Assembly (NCBI GenBank): GCA_027924645.1
Contig: BSBN01001149.1
Location: 1,240,001 to 1,304,000 of the forward strand
DNA: 64,000 bases
Direction: 5' to 3'
DNA from: Cunninghamia lanceolata
Taxonomy: Eukaryota > Streptophyta > Pinopsida > Cupressales > Cupressaceae
In this document: one piece after another, positions 1 to 12,340 of the stretch
Layout of the letters: every line of letters starts with the position of its first letter
Numbering within the stretch: position 1 is the first letter of the stretch
Program-made: the position numbers and the translations under genes
The notes under the pieces: model-generated
The model's database searches: none
What the model saw: only the letters and a program-made list of their open reading frames with translations
What the model was told of the DNA's origin: nothing

Positions 1-3000
1 TGAAGAAGATCACACAAATTGACTAAGTGTTTAAGTGAAAAGAAGGAAAATCCTTGTACACAAGGATTATGCGCTCTAAATGGAAATTCACAAAATTGCC
101 TAATTATCGAAGGAAGATTACAAGGTCGGAAATTTCTCTTTAGTGAGCATAATGTGCCCATGCTATGAGAAAGTCATCTAAAGGGCAGAAAATTCAGAGC
201 AGAAAAATCAGACCTGCATACAAAAAAATTCAGACTTGGCAGAAGATTTCATAAAAGGATTGAATTGAGTGAAAAATACTTAAGGAACTGAAGGCGAGGA
301 GTACTTCATAAGGAAAGCATTCAAGGAAGAGATGGAGAATGGCGCATAGTGCAGCTAGTCAAGGAGAACCCGCACCTCACATCAAAGGAAAATCCACCCA
401 AGATGAAATGCATTCTAGAAAAAGTCCTCAACGAATAACATTCAAGGAAAACCTAATTTCATACACCAAGTGACAAAGTTTGAAGTTTCAAGGATAAAAA
501 AATGCTTAAGTTAAGAGAAGTCCAGAAGGTGGAAAATGTTTACAAGCATGAAAAATACACTCTACAAGGGCACAAAATGTTCCTTAGCATGCAAAACCCA
601 CCCAAGGAAGTGAGAGGAAATGAAGTCTAGAAGGTAAGAAATTTGCTTAAGTATGGAGGTCGCAAAATCCTTATAGACAAGGAAAACCTGCCTAGTATGA
701 AGTACCTCCCCAAATCAGAATTTGCTCAGTCATCAACAAATTTGAAAAGGATTTCAATATCATTCACCAAAAGGAAATGAAGAAGTTTGGAAAGTTCAAG
801 GAAAATGCCTAAGGTTTGAGTGTGTCAAAGACAAAAACATGAAAGTACTAAGTGTGAAGATTGGAAAATCCTCATCAAGGAGGAGAATGAGCTCTAGGAA
901 GGCGCATAGTGCAGCTTAACAAGGAGAATCAGCCCCTTACATTAAGGAAAATTCTCCTAATGTACATGTAGGTCGGCCTCAGCAGAGGGAGAAAAATAAG
1001 TTTTTTTTAAAACAAGAAAATTGATGCAAAATGCAGGGCGACCTAGTGTGAGGAAGAATGATTGGAATGCTATTTAAGAAGGCTCTAATTCTCATTGTTC
1101 ACAATCATTTCAAATTCAAATCAGCAGAGCAGCGGCGAAAAGGAGCAGAATTCCAACCATCAAAAGCAGAAATCACAAGGAAACAAGGTGAATTCTATCA
1201 GATTTCATCAAGGACAAGCAGTAGAGAAGTGAAATCCACATTATAAGACAGCGAATTTCCAGTCTGCAAAGGCGAATTCTTACCAAGGAAAGCGAATTTC
1301 CAATCAGCTGAAGCGAATTTTTTTACTTGAAGAGCAGACCTCTGCAGCGAATTCCCAATCATCAAGAACAGAAATTTCACCTAAAGACAAGGGCGAATTT
1401 CACTAAAAGGTGGTGAATTTCTAAAAAAGAAGAGCAGAAATTTATAATCAGAGCAGACCTTTAAATCAGATTTCATTCAAAAGAGCAGAAAACCCATCAA
1501 AGAGCAATGAATTCTTTCCAAAGAAGAGGAGAGACAAATTCCTTCATTGAGGAAGCAAATTTTACTAAGGAAGAAGACAAATTTTTGTGAAGGATAATTG
1601 TTTGCAAGTGTCATTGTTTCTTATTCTTCTTCACAAGTTAGGAATTGTTTACTTCCGAAGTGAATTTTCTTTACATTCGAAATGGATTTCTTGCAATTAT
1701 CCTTGTTCCTCACTTGAATTAATTGCATTTTATAGGTAATTGGCAAATGCGGAAGCCAGATCCACTTCAGGAGCGAGGATAATGTCATGAAGACTTCACC
1801 AGAATTCCAAACTTGGAGAAAGAAATTGCTTCCAATGACAAGGAGAACTTCATCGCCGAAATGAAAAATGTCATTTTCCATTTTGCAAGCTCATTCATCC
1901 TGCATCCGAAGAAGGTCGTCATCATCCAACTTCCAAAGACAAAAATTTTACCAAAGAGCATCACTTCGTCATGCATGAGGAGTCATCATCCAGAAGTCAA
2001 TTCCATGTACAAATTCCAAAGATCATGCAATCTACTCCAAGAAATCATGAACAAGGACATCTCCTACTTCCGTCGACAAGCCTGAATGAAGGAATCCTGC
2101 AAGACCAACATTACATGAGATGAGAAATGAGCAAGTTTATCAAGAATCCATGAATTACATTCAAACTACAAAAATGTCAAGACGACAACAAGAAGAAATC
2201 CAAAATCCCAAATTTGCAAGTTCGAAAGATGGAAAGTTCCAGAGGTGAAAATCCAAGTTCAAAGACTATTCCATGAAAGATGATACAATTTGGGAAGTTG
2301 TTCCAAGCAATGTGAACAGGGAGAAAATCAAACTAGGTCGCCCAATGCTAAGGTGGCATATACACATCATCAGGCCAATCACATTTTGACATGTTACTTA
2401 TCACATTGGGAAAAGTGCCTTTGTTCCCTCTTTCATGTCTAAAAATAGCAAATTGTTGTAACAAACTGCCTTGTTGTCTCAATCTAGGCCATTGATTTGC
2501 AAATCAATCCTGGTCGTTCTTGTAATTCTTGAGCTCTATATAAATCTCATTCTTCTCATTTGTAAGGGGGAGATTAGATATTCGAATTAGAGTTCTGTAG
2601 GAGTAGAATAGAGGAAATTCTTCAAAATCGTTGAAGAGACATGCGAAATTGTTGTAAAATACTTCCTAAATCAATACAAGCTCACTGTTGCCTCGCATGC
2701 TGATTTGTGTGAATTGTGGGATGTTGGCATGGTTTCAAATTCTCGCAGATGATTGAGAAATGTTTCCGAGTAGCTTAGATAGTAGATTAGAAGTTCATTG
2801 ATGTAATATGGATTTATGTTGAGATATTTGATGAATTCCTTTATGTTCATACTTTTTGTGATTTGTGGCTTGCAATTCACAATGCAAAGTTAGTCTGAAC
2901 CTTCATGTGCTTTAGTTCGATTGTGAATGTATTTGGATGCATGTTTGCAGTTTGAAAATCCTTCATTTCCCTTTGAAGATTGCACTAGCTTCGTGTAGTT

Positions 3001-3382
3001 GTTGCTCTCATGGCGAAGCAAGGCTTGGTTCAAGGAGTTTGTCTATTGAAACATCATCCATCACTTCATTGTCCTTAGATTAGCTTTCTCAACCCTTGTC
3101 TTTTGCATTTTCTTTTCGTAGACAATTAGAAGAAGTTCCATTTCATAAGAAAGAAGTAACACATTTGAGTGGAGTAAGGAGCACATTCAGCGTAAGTCCC
3201 TTTGTGATTACCAGCAAATCACATCAACTACTGAGTCTATCCATAGCAAAAACACGAATAAGGAACCTTGGAGTTGTCTCGATTGATCACATTGTTTAGC
3301 ATTCGAGAGACTTTATTCAAGAGAGGATAGAATACTTAGTATTTTATTCTGAGTTTGCATATGCAAGAAAAACACATCAACA
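1..3382 (+). mobile_element. LTR family A, copy 1 (left end outside window)
   Basis: Closely parallels the bounded copy at 36978-40125 over its 3' half. Shared blocks include a TATA box (GAGCTCTATATAAATCTC, 2531-2548), the stretch CATTTGTAAGGGG just after it, the segment around 2820-2900, and the 3' terminus AAAAACACATCAACA at 3382. The first 1 kb is purine-rich and carries irregular repeats built on AAGGAAAATCC. No open frame in it is credible. The start is not in the window, so whether it is a solo LTR or the 3' LTR of a full element cannot be told. Orientation follows the TATA box and the 3' end. Confidence 0.75.
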
Positions 3383-3425
3383 GGTCCCCATTTGCAATGG
3401 TGCGATGTGTGATTAGGTCACAATA
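3383..3425 (-). mobile_element. LTR family A 5' terminus, inverted scrap
   Basis: This is close to the reverse complement of the first about 43 bases of the LTR at 36978 (TATTGTGAC... ending CCATTTGCAATGGGGACC-like). It abuts the 3' end of copy 1. The simplest reading is that copy 1 inserted into an older, oppositely oriented family A LTR. The match supports TATTGTGAC as the real family terminus. Confidence 0.6.
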
Positions 3426-4139
3426 GGACTGTCCCATACAATGAAGTGTGAGAGAAATTATTAAATAATTGTTCCAAACAATCCCATCCACATGATCACT
3501 AAGCCTGTATATATTAGTGTTATGTCCCTAGGAACTTTATGGAGTCTAAGTGAATTGCTTGAAATCACATTACCCTTTGCAGAAAGTCAATTCATATTTT
3601 TTTGGATGCAAGGTAAATAATGTAGCCCGTCTTGTTGTCATTAGGTATTGATATCAACATATGAATAAAATAAATGCTATGTAGCAGACTTAGTTGCATT
3701 GTTAATTATTGTATTATCAGCTTCAGTAGTGTGTTTGTCACTATTTGATTATGTACAATTGGACATAATGGATGTAGCTTAACCAACAGCCATGACATCT
3801 CATTAATAGTAATTTGAACATCATGGAAAGGGTGCTGATCTGACAGGTTGTCTGTACCAAGCATGTATTGTACACTACCATGTGCAATAAGGGTATTGTT
3901 CTCTTATATTATTTCATGTTACATTTATGGTAGGTGCTTCTATTTCTGCAAATCATGTCATGTGGTAGTGTAGTATTTTGTTATAAACATTTCTTGCACT
4001 GTTGCCTTTGCAAAGTCAGGTCATGTTTACATCAAGAGGCAGTGCAAGTCTGTCAACAAAACCATTGACAATTAGGCACCACAGTATCTTGCAAGATCTA
4101 TGTGTCGAATGAGCTTGCAAAGCATAACAACAAATTATT
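3426..4139. other. Unassigned intergenic/intronic sequence
   Basis: About 0.7 kb of AT-rich DNA. I see no credible open frame, exon with splice signals, terminal repeat or tandem repeat. If CNX5 continues to the left it is part of intron 3. Confidence 0.5.
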
Positions 4140-5640
4140 CTACAGTGGTAAAAAGAAAGGTGTCATCGAAAACAAGAGGAACGATTGAAAGAACAGCACT
4201 GTACAGGAAGGAATTAATGCCACTGACCTGAACAAAGGCATTAAAAGAAGGCAATGCAGTTGGGAAGTGGACCAAGAAGTTAGCCAATCTACTAGACTGT
4301 TGGAACAAGAAGAAAGAAGACAAGCTCTAAGAGGCAACCAATTCTAAAACCATCAAGGAAAGTTTAAAATAGAAGTAAACACCAAAGTTGAAGCGAAATT
4401 TGAGGCCAAAGCATAAGTACAAGCTAGAATCGAAAACAAAACTGAGGTAATGTTTAGCTGGAATTAGAGAACCTTATGCCACTCAGCAACAAGGATGGGT
4501 AGAGATTGCCAGAAAAACGCCCCTTCTGGAGGAAGGAAATATGGACTTTTCCAACTAGGTTGGGTTAGAGTGTACTGCATAACAATCAACCAAACTCAAT
4601 CCAGCACCCTCATTCAAAGGAAAGTCTTTATCTCAAGGTAGAGATTGGCATCCTACTCATGGGAGAAGAGAGAGCCACCTATGAAAGAAACATTTGGTTG
4701 CATTAATTATTAAGTAATTGACAAATCCAAACCAAGAAGACCATGGCAACCAACAGAAGAAATCAAAGTGAACAACAAAAGAGGCACCTGACAGCAAGTA
4801 AAGCAACATGCAGGTCACTCAGGCTGATGGAAGTGTCAAGGATCTAGACATCTAATAATGTTGAGAGAGTAGAGGACTGTCCAAGAAGACCTTCCTAAGG
4901 AGGAGGATCATACCGAAGAGCCACATCAAGCCCAAAACTAGTCATAGAAGGCTAATGATCATGGGCACTACACTAAGTTCACCACAAAGGATGGCAAAGT
5001 TCAGAGATACCAGATCTGCAGACCCAAAGCGGCACTGCAAAACATGTATCACCGTTTGGATTGCAGATGTATAGACAAATGGACTCCACTGATTGTGATC
5101 ATTCCTAGCCTTGTTTAGAGGGATGGATATCGACATGTTTATAGACACTAACAAAATTACAAATTTTCTTGGATCAGACTACATAAAACATTTGAAAACA
5201 AGTTCAACTCCTCAAAAACAACAATGAAATTGTCAAGCAGATTTACAACACCGGGCAAGGAAAACACAACTCTACAAGCCTATAATAGAAGAATTTAAGA
5301 ATTGCTAGAAAAACTTGAGAAAGAACCAGGTAATGATCTTAAAAACCAATGGGCCGTTTAGGGACCTATACCCTCATTGCAGAGGAAGAAGAAGGTGGAT
5401 CTTCCCTTGCATACAAAGATGCATACAATAGTGTTGGCATCAAGATATGCTAACGCATCAACCATCCCCAATTTCCCTATATACCAAAGGAAGACAAGGG
5501 AAAAGCATCACAAATCAGCAATCCATGACAGAAGAGGTAAAGGGATGACATCAGACACAAATTGGTGACAAGGTAGTGGATAATAGTTGGAGTCGACTCA
5601 GCAGACAAAGCACACCCATGTGTGAAGAACCCAAATCTAC
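4140..5640 (+). pseudogene. Decayed retrotransposon gag-like region
   Basis: Across several frames, joined past stops, the plus strand resembles an LTR-retrotransposon Gag. The best stretch is about 5190-5345: FENKFNSSKTTMKL, then LQAYNRRI, stop, ELLEKLEKEP. This matches the usual Gag pattern of an aromatic-rich helix, a short basic stretch and an (F/Y)xxRFxELLxKL motif. Lysine- and glutamate-rich sequence precedes it (4140-4440) and a basic tail follows (5377-5568). No zinc knuckle, protease or RT follows. The family is not identifiable, and the limits are approximate. Confidence 0.45.
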
Positions 5641-5773
5641 AACCACACAACAAATATCGAATGACAAGTGTCAAATTTAGGGGCGAATAAATATGTAGGT
5701 GGCAAAACCCTAGCCATAGGATATGCCTATTAATACCCTTGTACAGCCATTAGCAAAGACAATTCCAAAATAT

Positions 5774-6095
5774 TGTCATGTCCCCTTTTTTGCCTTAGGC
5801 ATTCATCGTAGTCCCTTAGCCTAGTTCCTAATTTCCCGTAGGTTAATGCGTTGGGTTAGAGAAATATTTTAATAAATAATAATTGAAGTTGGTCTAAATA
5901 TTATTTTTGCTAGCATTGTAAAAGACAACTTTATTATTATTTCCAAGATGCCTAAATGGGGCACAATAAAGCCTTATCTAACTCTTAATGATATTTTATT
6001 ATTTTGGGGTAGAGTTGCTAAAATAAATTAAAAAAAAGATTTTTGGGCTGGAAAGTGAATTTTCTTATTTTAGTTCCCTGAGAATCTATAAAAAG
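5774..6095 (+). mobile_element. LTR 5' fragment (chromovirus family B)
   Basis: Begins TGTCATGTCCCC and contains CCCGTAGGTTAATG. Both match the 5' part of the family B LTRs in this window (TGTAATGTCCCC, and the CCGTAGGCTAA box seen at 56338 and in the minus-strand LTRs). The fragment stops at 6096, where the terminal repeat of hAT-1 begins, so hAT-1 appears to have inserted in it. The continuation is not seen in this window. Confidence 0.6.
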
Positions 6096-7255
6096 CAGTG
6101 TTACAGGACTCGCCCAGACTCGGCTAGTCCCGAGGCAAGCAGCACCAAACAAGTCCCTAGGACTCGAGACCCGGGTCTCTAGCGAGTCTACCAAACTCAC
6201 CAAAACTGACGAGTCCCAAGGGTGAGACTCGGTTGTGGCAAGCAAAGTGAAAATAAGAAAAAATAAAACATAACACTTGAAATGGTCTCCTACACCCTAA
6301 AAGCAAGTTCATTTCATCTCCAAGCCAAAGGAAAAGGAAAAAAGAGTTTTGAGCCTAAAACATATTGCATTGAAAGAAAAACCAGCAGGCAAAAATTGAG
6401 CAAAAATCAGTGGTTGAATCTCATTTGGACAAGTTTGTAGCTGATTTTGGTGCACCTAGAAGAGTCTACGAAGGATTGGAAGAGCTCACTATTGATTTGG
6501 AGCAGCCTACCATAGATTTCAAGCAAGATTTAAGAGGAAAGTTTGTATTTTGAAATCTTTTCTGTTTTTTTTAATAAAATTTGCATTTCTCTCTTAACTT
6601 TTTTTTTCTTTTCTATTTTACTTTATTGGACCAAACAACAAACCTAGGTATGTTTAATTTTTTCTATGAACAAACCTTAAGCGTTTTTGTAAAAAAAAAT
6701 TAATTTTATAGCTGCAAACCCTACATTTTTTTATTTTAATTTAATTAGACCATAAATATTAATTTATTTTCTATATGTTATTGCAGCATTCTTTACATTT
6801 ATGATTGTTTCAATCACAATGTCGACCCCAGTTAGAAAGGACCCTTGTTGGAAATATGCCATCCCTGGGTCAAAGAAAGGGGAGGTAACTTGTTTTCATT
6901 GCAAAACAAAAATGCTTGGAGGGAGGCATTAACCGATTGAAATACAATCTTGCACAAATACCATGTAGAGATTGTAAACCATGCACAAAAGCCCCTGCTG
7001 AAGTTAAATGTGAAGTACAAAGTCAATTAGAAACCTTTGAGCAGCAGAAGGAACTAAAAAAGAGGCAAAGAGAGGAGATGGCAGCCATTGGTGGAGCATC
7101 TTCTTCTTCCATTCCCCCATTTCCTGCATCTATTGGTAGTGGAAGTGGCAGTGGCAATAGCAGTGTTAGCATTGGGCCTAGAGTTTGTGGATCTCGCTTA
7201 GATTCATATATTTTGCCATGCATTACTCCAGGTTCCCAACCATCACTTGAGAGTG
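6096..7255 (+). mobile_element. hAT-1, 5' part only
   Basis: Starts with a hAT-type terminus, CAGTGTTACAGGACTCGCC (6096), followed to about 6235 by dense GACTCG/GAGTC motifs like those at the ends of hAT-2. An intron acceptor (TTATTGCAG, about 6786) precedes the transposase start at 6819. The body is cut at 7255 by gypsy-1. No 3' half or opposite terminus was found, so the 8 bases before it (ATAAAAAG) cannot be confirmed as a TSD. Confidence 0.7.
6819..7250 (+). pseudogene. BED-finger N-terminus of hAT transposase (hAT-1)
   Basis: Starts MSTPVRKDPCWKYAIPG and contains CFHC, then GGINRLKYNLAQIP after a frame change. This is the BED zinc finger that binds transposon ends. Two lesions are visible: a 4-bp duplication near 6920-6926 that shifts the frame (GGAGGGAGGCATTAA), and Asn in place of the zinc-binding His in LKYHxA, as read by comparison with hAT-2. 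The frame resumes through a Ser/Gly-rich linker to PGSQPSLES at 7250, where hAT-2 continues with the DUF659 region. Here an LTR interrupts. Confidence 0.75.
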
Positions 7256-10200
7256 TGTAATGTCTCCTTTTGAGCCATTGTTGCAAAGTGACTTAGATAT
7301 TTGAAAAATTGGAAAATAACTTAAGCTTGGAGAATGGAAAGTCACTTTGAGTAGTTAAATCATGTATTTAACTATTTTTCCTTGGCAAAATGAAGTTGGA
7401 TTATGACTTGGAGTAATTTTGTGATAATTATGATGAAGTCAAAATTAATAAAATAATTTGCCTTGGAGTGGAGCGACCCACTTGGAGGATGGAAAGTGAG
7501 AAAAATAAAGAGAAAATGGAAAGAGGATGCATTGAGTAAAGTCCCTATGGATCATTTTGATGGGAGTGGCAAGGTTTCAACCAGAGCTTGGATGCAGAAG
7601 CTGGACAATTATTTCACACTTAAGCCTATTTCGAAGGATGAGGCTCTTAACTTTGCCACCATACACCTTGATGGGTTAGCTCATGAGTGATGGTATCATG
7701 GGTTGGTCACTTTAGGCCACAATCTCATCACCACATACGATCAGTTCACAAACCGACTCATCGAGAGATTTGACACCAAGGACCTACAACTACAGTTCAA
7801 AGAGTTGGCACAGCTGAAACAGTACGGGTCAGTTGAGGCTTACATCTCAAAGTTCCAAAAACTCAGTGTGATGGTTCCCAACGTTTCGGAGAGGAGACCC
7901 ATAGTCCTATTTACTGAGGGACTAATGGAACCACTCAGGGGATGGGTCAAGGCATTTGACCCACCATCATTACAGGAGACAATTAAGAAGGCTCGCAGTA
8001 TGGAGTTTGCAGTGCCCAAGAACAAGTTCGTCTCCAAACGTTTTCCTCCACGGAAGGATAAGATGCCTTCACATCATTGAGACACCATTCCACAGAAGAA
8101 ACCAACTCCACGCCTTGATGATGATGCCTTGAATGAATATAGGAGGAAGAAGTTGTGCTTTAAATGCAAGGGTCCATGGGATCCCAATCATAAGTGCCCA
8201 ATGAAGGGGCAAGTGAAACAACTGGAATACTATTCTGCCGAAGAAACAGCATCAGAGAAATCAGATTAGCAGAGTGATCGAGAGGATAGTGATGTAGAGA
8301 GTGCGGTAGAAGAGGTGTTGGATGTACAAGATGATATACCTACAGCACATCTTTCTGCCATTCAAAAAGAAGGTTCCTTCAAGATTCGGGGAGTCTTGGA
8401 AGGACAAAGGGTGACCACTTTACTTGACACCGGGGCCACTCATAACTTCATTGATGAGGGGCTTGTGGCACGGAGGGGACTCAAGACCGAAGTGTTCGAG
8501 GGATTCAAGGTGAGAGTTGCAGATGACTTTGTTATTACATGCAAGAGGAGGATCCCAAACTTAACTATTAAGTTAAGTGACTACGAGTTCCAAGCCAAAT
8601 ACTATGTGGTCAGTATGGGGGACATGGATGTAGTCCTCGGCATGAAGTGGCTTCATGCAATAGGAGAATTCTACCTCAATCTACGGACCATGGAGATGAA
8701 ATTTGAGGTGGATGGACATAAACATGTGCTCAGAGGTATGTCAGATGGGGGTCTCAGAGTTGTATCTCTCAGGAGGATGGAGAGGTTGCTCAGACATGAC
8801 CAGGTAGAGTGGGCAGCTGAGTGTATTGTGATGCCTACAACTACAGAGCAGCCCAAGCAGAGTTATCATCCAGACATACAACAGTTGATTACTGAGCACA
8901 CTAAGGTGTTTAGCAGCATACCTCCAGGGAGGCCTCTAGATAGAGGCATTAAGCATGTGATCGAGCTAGAGGAGGGGGCCAAGCCAGTCATCATCACTCC
9001 TTACAGACATCCTAAACGACTGAAGGATGAAATCGAGAAGACAATCAAAGAGCTTCTCGAGATGGGGCACATTCGTCCCAGCAAGAGCCCATTTGCATCT
9101 GCAGTGGTATTGGTGAAGAAGAAAGATGGCACATTAAGAATGTGCATAGACTACATGGCACTTAACAAGAAAACAATTAAGAATAGGTACTCCAACCCAC
9201 AGATAGATGAGCTCATAGATGAGCTACATGGGGCATGTTACTTCTCCAAGATCGATTTGAGATCTGGTTACCATCAGATTCGGATACGGGAGGAGGATGT
9301 AGAGAAGACAGCTTTTCGATGCCATTATGGGCATTTTGAGTTTCTGGTTATGCCTTTCAGCCTAACCAATGCACCCGCCACTTTCCAATCTTGCATGAAC
9401 AGGGTCTTCAGAGAGAAGCTGAGGAAATTTGTCCTCATATTCTTCGATGATATATTGATTTTTAGTAGGACATGGGAGGAGCACCTCCAGCACCTTGAGG
9501 AGGTATTGAGCATTCTTGAGAGGGAGTCTCTATATGCCAAGGAGTCGAAGTGTGAATTTGGCATGACCGAGCTCCTCTGCTTGGGGCACATCATCAGTGT
9601 CAATGATGTTAGAGTAGACCTAAGAAGATCAGGGCAATTGTTGATTGGCCACCACCCACGAATCTCTCACAACTCAAGGGATTCTTCGGGTTATGTGGAT
9701 TCTACCATAGGTTCGTCAAAGGATTTTCACATAGTGCAACACCCCTGACAGACTTGACGAAGAAGGGGGCATTTGCTTGGTCGGATGAGGCACAGCAGTG
9801 TTTTGACAGGTTCAAGCAGATTATGAGTTCTTGCCCAGTCTTAGCCATTCCAGATTTCACCAAGCCGTTCAAGCTTGAGTGTGATGCCTCAGGAGAAGGC
9901 ATAGGAGTTGTATTGATGCAGGACAAACACCCAATTGCTTTTGAGAGCAGGAAACTCCAGGGTGCTGAGAAGGGTTACAGCATATATGATAAGGAAATGT
10001 TAGCCATAATGCATGCCTTGGCTAAATTTAGATAGTATCTAGTGGGTAGTAAATTCGTGGTTAAGACAGACCACAACAATCTTCAACATTTCTTGAATCA
10101 GCGTGACCTCAACGACAGACAACAGAAGTGGGTGAGCAAATTGCAAGCCTACGACTTTGACATAGTTTATGTCAAAGGGAAGAAGAATGTGGTAGCTGTT

Positions 10201-11136
10201 TCACTCTCACGGAGACCTCACTTGTGTTCCTTGGGTGAGATTACAACTGATTGGCGAGAGTGAATATCAGCTGAATATGCTAAGGGCAAGTGCGCCACGG
10301 GGATCATTGATGGTACCATCCAGGATAGCAGATACACAATTGTAAATGACTTGATCATTTACAAGGGGAGAATCTTATTGGTACCAAGTTCGGACATGAA
10401 GAAGGTAATGAGATCTTTTCATGATGCACCTACAGCTGGACACTCGGGATATTTCAAGACTTATAGGCAGATCCGGGAGAGGTTAACATGGAAGGGACTC
10501 AAATGAGATGTATTGTAGTATGTCCGCGAGTGCCCCACTTGCCAGCAGAACAAACAGGAAAATTCTTTTCCAACTGGTTTATTGTAGCCCCTACCCATTC
10601 CTAACCAAAAATGGGAATGCATTTCGATGGATTTTATCATGGGCTTGCCCAAAGCCCAAGGCAGGGACTGTATCTTTGTTGTGGTTGATAGGTTGACGAA
10701 ATTTGCACATTTCTTTGCAATTTCAGCCACATTTATAGCGGCACAAATCACATATCTGTTTTTTCGAGAGGTATTCACGTTGCATGGCTTACCCAAGAGT
10801 ATAGTCAGTGATAGAGATAGTAAGTTCATGAGTCACTTCTGGCAAGAGCTATTCAGGTTGAGTGGGACTGAGCTTACTCCTAGTACGAGCTACCATCGAC
10901 AAACTAATGGACAGATAGAGAGTCAACAAGTGGGTGGAAGGATACCTCCGAAACTACATTGCAGGGCAGTAAAAGGCAAGGGTTAAGTGGCTACATCTGG
11001 GAGAGTATTGTTATAATACTACTTACCACATGTCTATTCAGATGTCACCTTTCAAGGCCCTTTACGGGTATGAGGCTCCTAGTTTCCTAGACTTGCTTTT
11101 TGGGGACAGTAGAATACCAAAGGCCAAGGACTTATT
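7256..11136 (+). mobile_element. gypsy-1: Ty3/gypsy chromovirus, internally deleted
   Basis: Begins TGTAATGTCTCC directly after the hAT-1 coding sequence (preceding 5 bp GAGTG). Only about 210 bp of 5' LTR remain before gag sequence at about 7500, so the rest of the LTR, primer site and gag start are deleted. Gag, zinc knuckle, protease, RT, RNase H and integrase follow in order. The sequence ends after integrase at KAKDLF, where another LTR starts at 11137. The chromodomain region and a 3' LTR of its own are absent, and no closing GAGTG copy was found. Confidence 0.85.
7500..11136 (+). pseudogene. gag-pol pseudogene of gypsy-1
   Basis: Order: Gag (7500-8080); CCHC-type knuckle CFKCKGPWDPNHKC (about 8157-8198); aspartic protease LLDTGATHNFID (about 8420); RT with RMCIDY, then FFDDILIFS (about 9440); RNase H with ECDASGEGIG and TDHNN (about 9880-10080); integrase with zinc residues H, H, CPTCQQ and core MDFIMGLP, SDRDSKF. 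One frame runs from 7463 to about 9625 with in-frame stops (7688, 8078, 8266), a 1-bp deletion near 9625 shifts it, and another shift lies near 10915. Stops such as FR-stop-YLVG replace Gln (CAG to TAG). The integrase Glu region is disrupted and no chromodomain remains. Non-functional. Confidence 0.9.
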
Positions 11137-12340
11137 TGTAATGTCCCTGTGCGCGGGTGATGTGCCCCAGCGGCCACGTGTCCGTTGGGCTTGCGTAAGG
11201 CCTCAGATTCTCCGGTGGGGGCATCGATGGTGAAAGATCCACCCAAGTACCACCCTTAACACCTTGGGGTGCCGCCCTCACCACCAAGCCGGTCTTTTGG
11301 TGTAGTGGTTCTATTATTATTTAAAAGTGACTTTATAATACTATGCGCTTTATGATATATTTAAGTCATAAAAGTCACTTTACTTTTGGGCGCCCAAGGA
11401 CATAAGGGAAAAAAAAATTAAAATATTAATATTCTCCAAAAGAGGGCGTTGGGGAAAAGGAAGAAAGATAAAAGAGAAAAAAGACTTCATTTGCATTCAT
11501 TCACTTGACTTATTTTTCTCTTTGTTTGAGTTTTGTTCATGGTTGAGCAAGGGTTTCATATCAACAGACTGTGAGGACGAAAACCTTCATAGTTTGAGCA
11601 TCTGGGGGGTTGCAAGACACTCTAAGGATGTTTTTTGGTGTGGCATCATCCAGGAGTCACTTTTGAGCTTCATTGGAGTCATTGAGCATTGTCGCGGAGC
11701 ATTCTTCAAAGCTATATCTTTCAGCTCTAGGCATGATAATTTGAAGGAGACATTTATGAATATATTGCAGGTCATGGCGATTGGTTTTGAGGTGTTTTGA
11801 GGTGATTTCTTCCCTCTATACTGGTCGTACCCTTTCCAGGCTGAGCCGTACAGCTGTGAGGGAGTTATGAGATGTTTTGAGGACTTTATATGCAGTTTAT
11901 CATTCCTATGTTGAGTTCTGATTTGTTACATCCAAGGGACACCGATTAGAAGGCAGTTTGAGGAGTTTTGGGGGGCGTTGGAGTCACATATTCACTGCTG
12001 CAGGGACCGCACCAGATCAGCCAGAGGGCATGGGTTCCTTGGGAGCCAAGTTCTTGTTGTTTCAGCATCTTGGAAATCATTTGGAGGTGCCATCTCTTGG
12101 AGACGTTGCTGTGCTATGTATTTTGTACTGCAATTCATACATATTGAATACCACACAAATATCTGAAGCTCTCAGCTTGCTGTCACAAACATTTTCAGAT
12201 TCATGCTTCTATATCAGCTAATGGGTATGCACTATTTCTAATGACAAACACTTTTCTACATGTGGGTATTGTTTAGAATGAATGTTTAATGTTTTTTATC
12301 AAATCTAAGCCATCTGGGTATCTCTAGTTTTCATTATTTG
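11137..12340 (+). mobile_element. LTR family B remnant
   Basis: Begins TGTAATGTCCCTG at 11137, cutting the gypsy-1 integrase tail. It shares landmarks in order with the other family B LTRs: a TTATAAAGTCACTT-type AT stretch (11325-11385), a GGGCGCCCAAGGAC box (11389-11402) and GAGGACGAAAACCTTCA (about 11572). It could be a separate insertion or the 3' LTR of gypsy-1 joined by an internal deletion. No matching TSD was found. The right end is uncertain, between 12250 and 12440; a possible minus-strand LTR start (TATAATATCCC) lies at 12437. Confidence 0.65.
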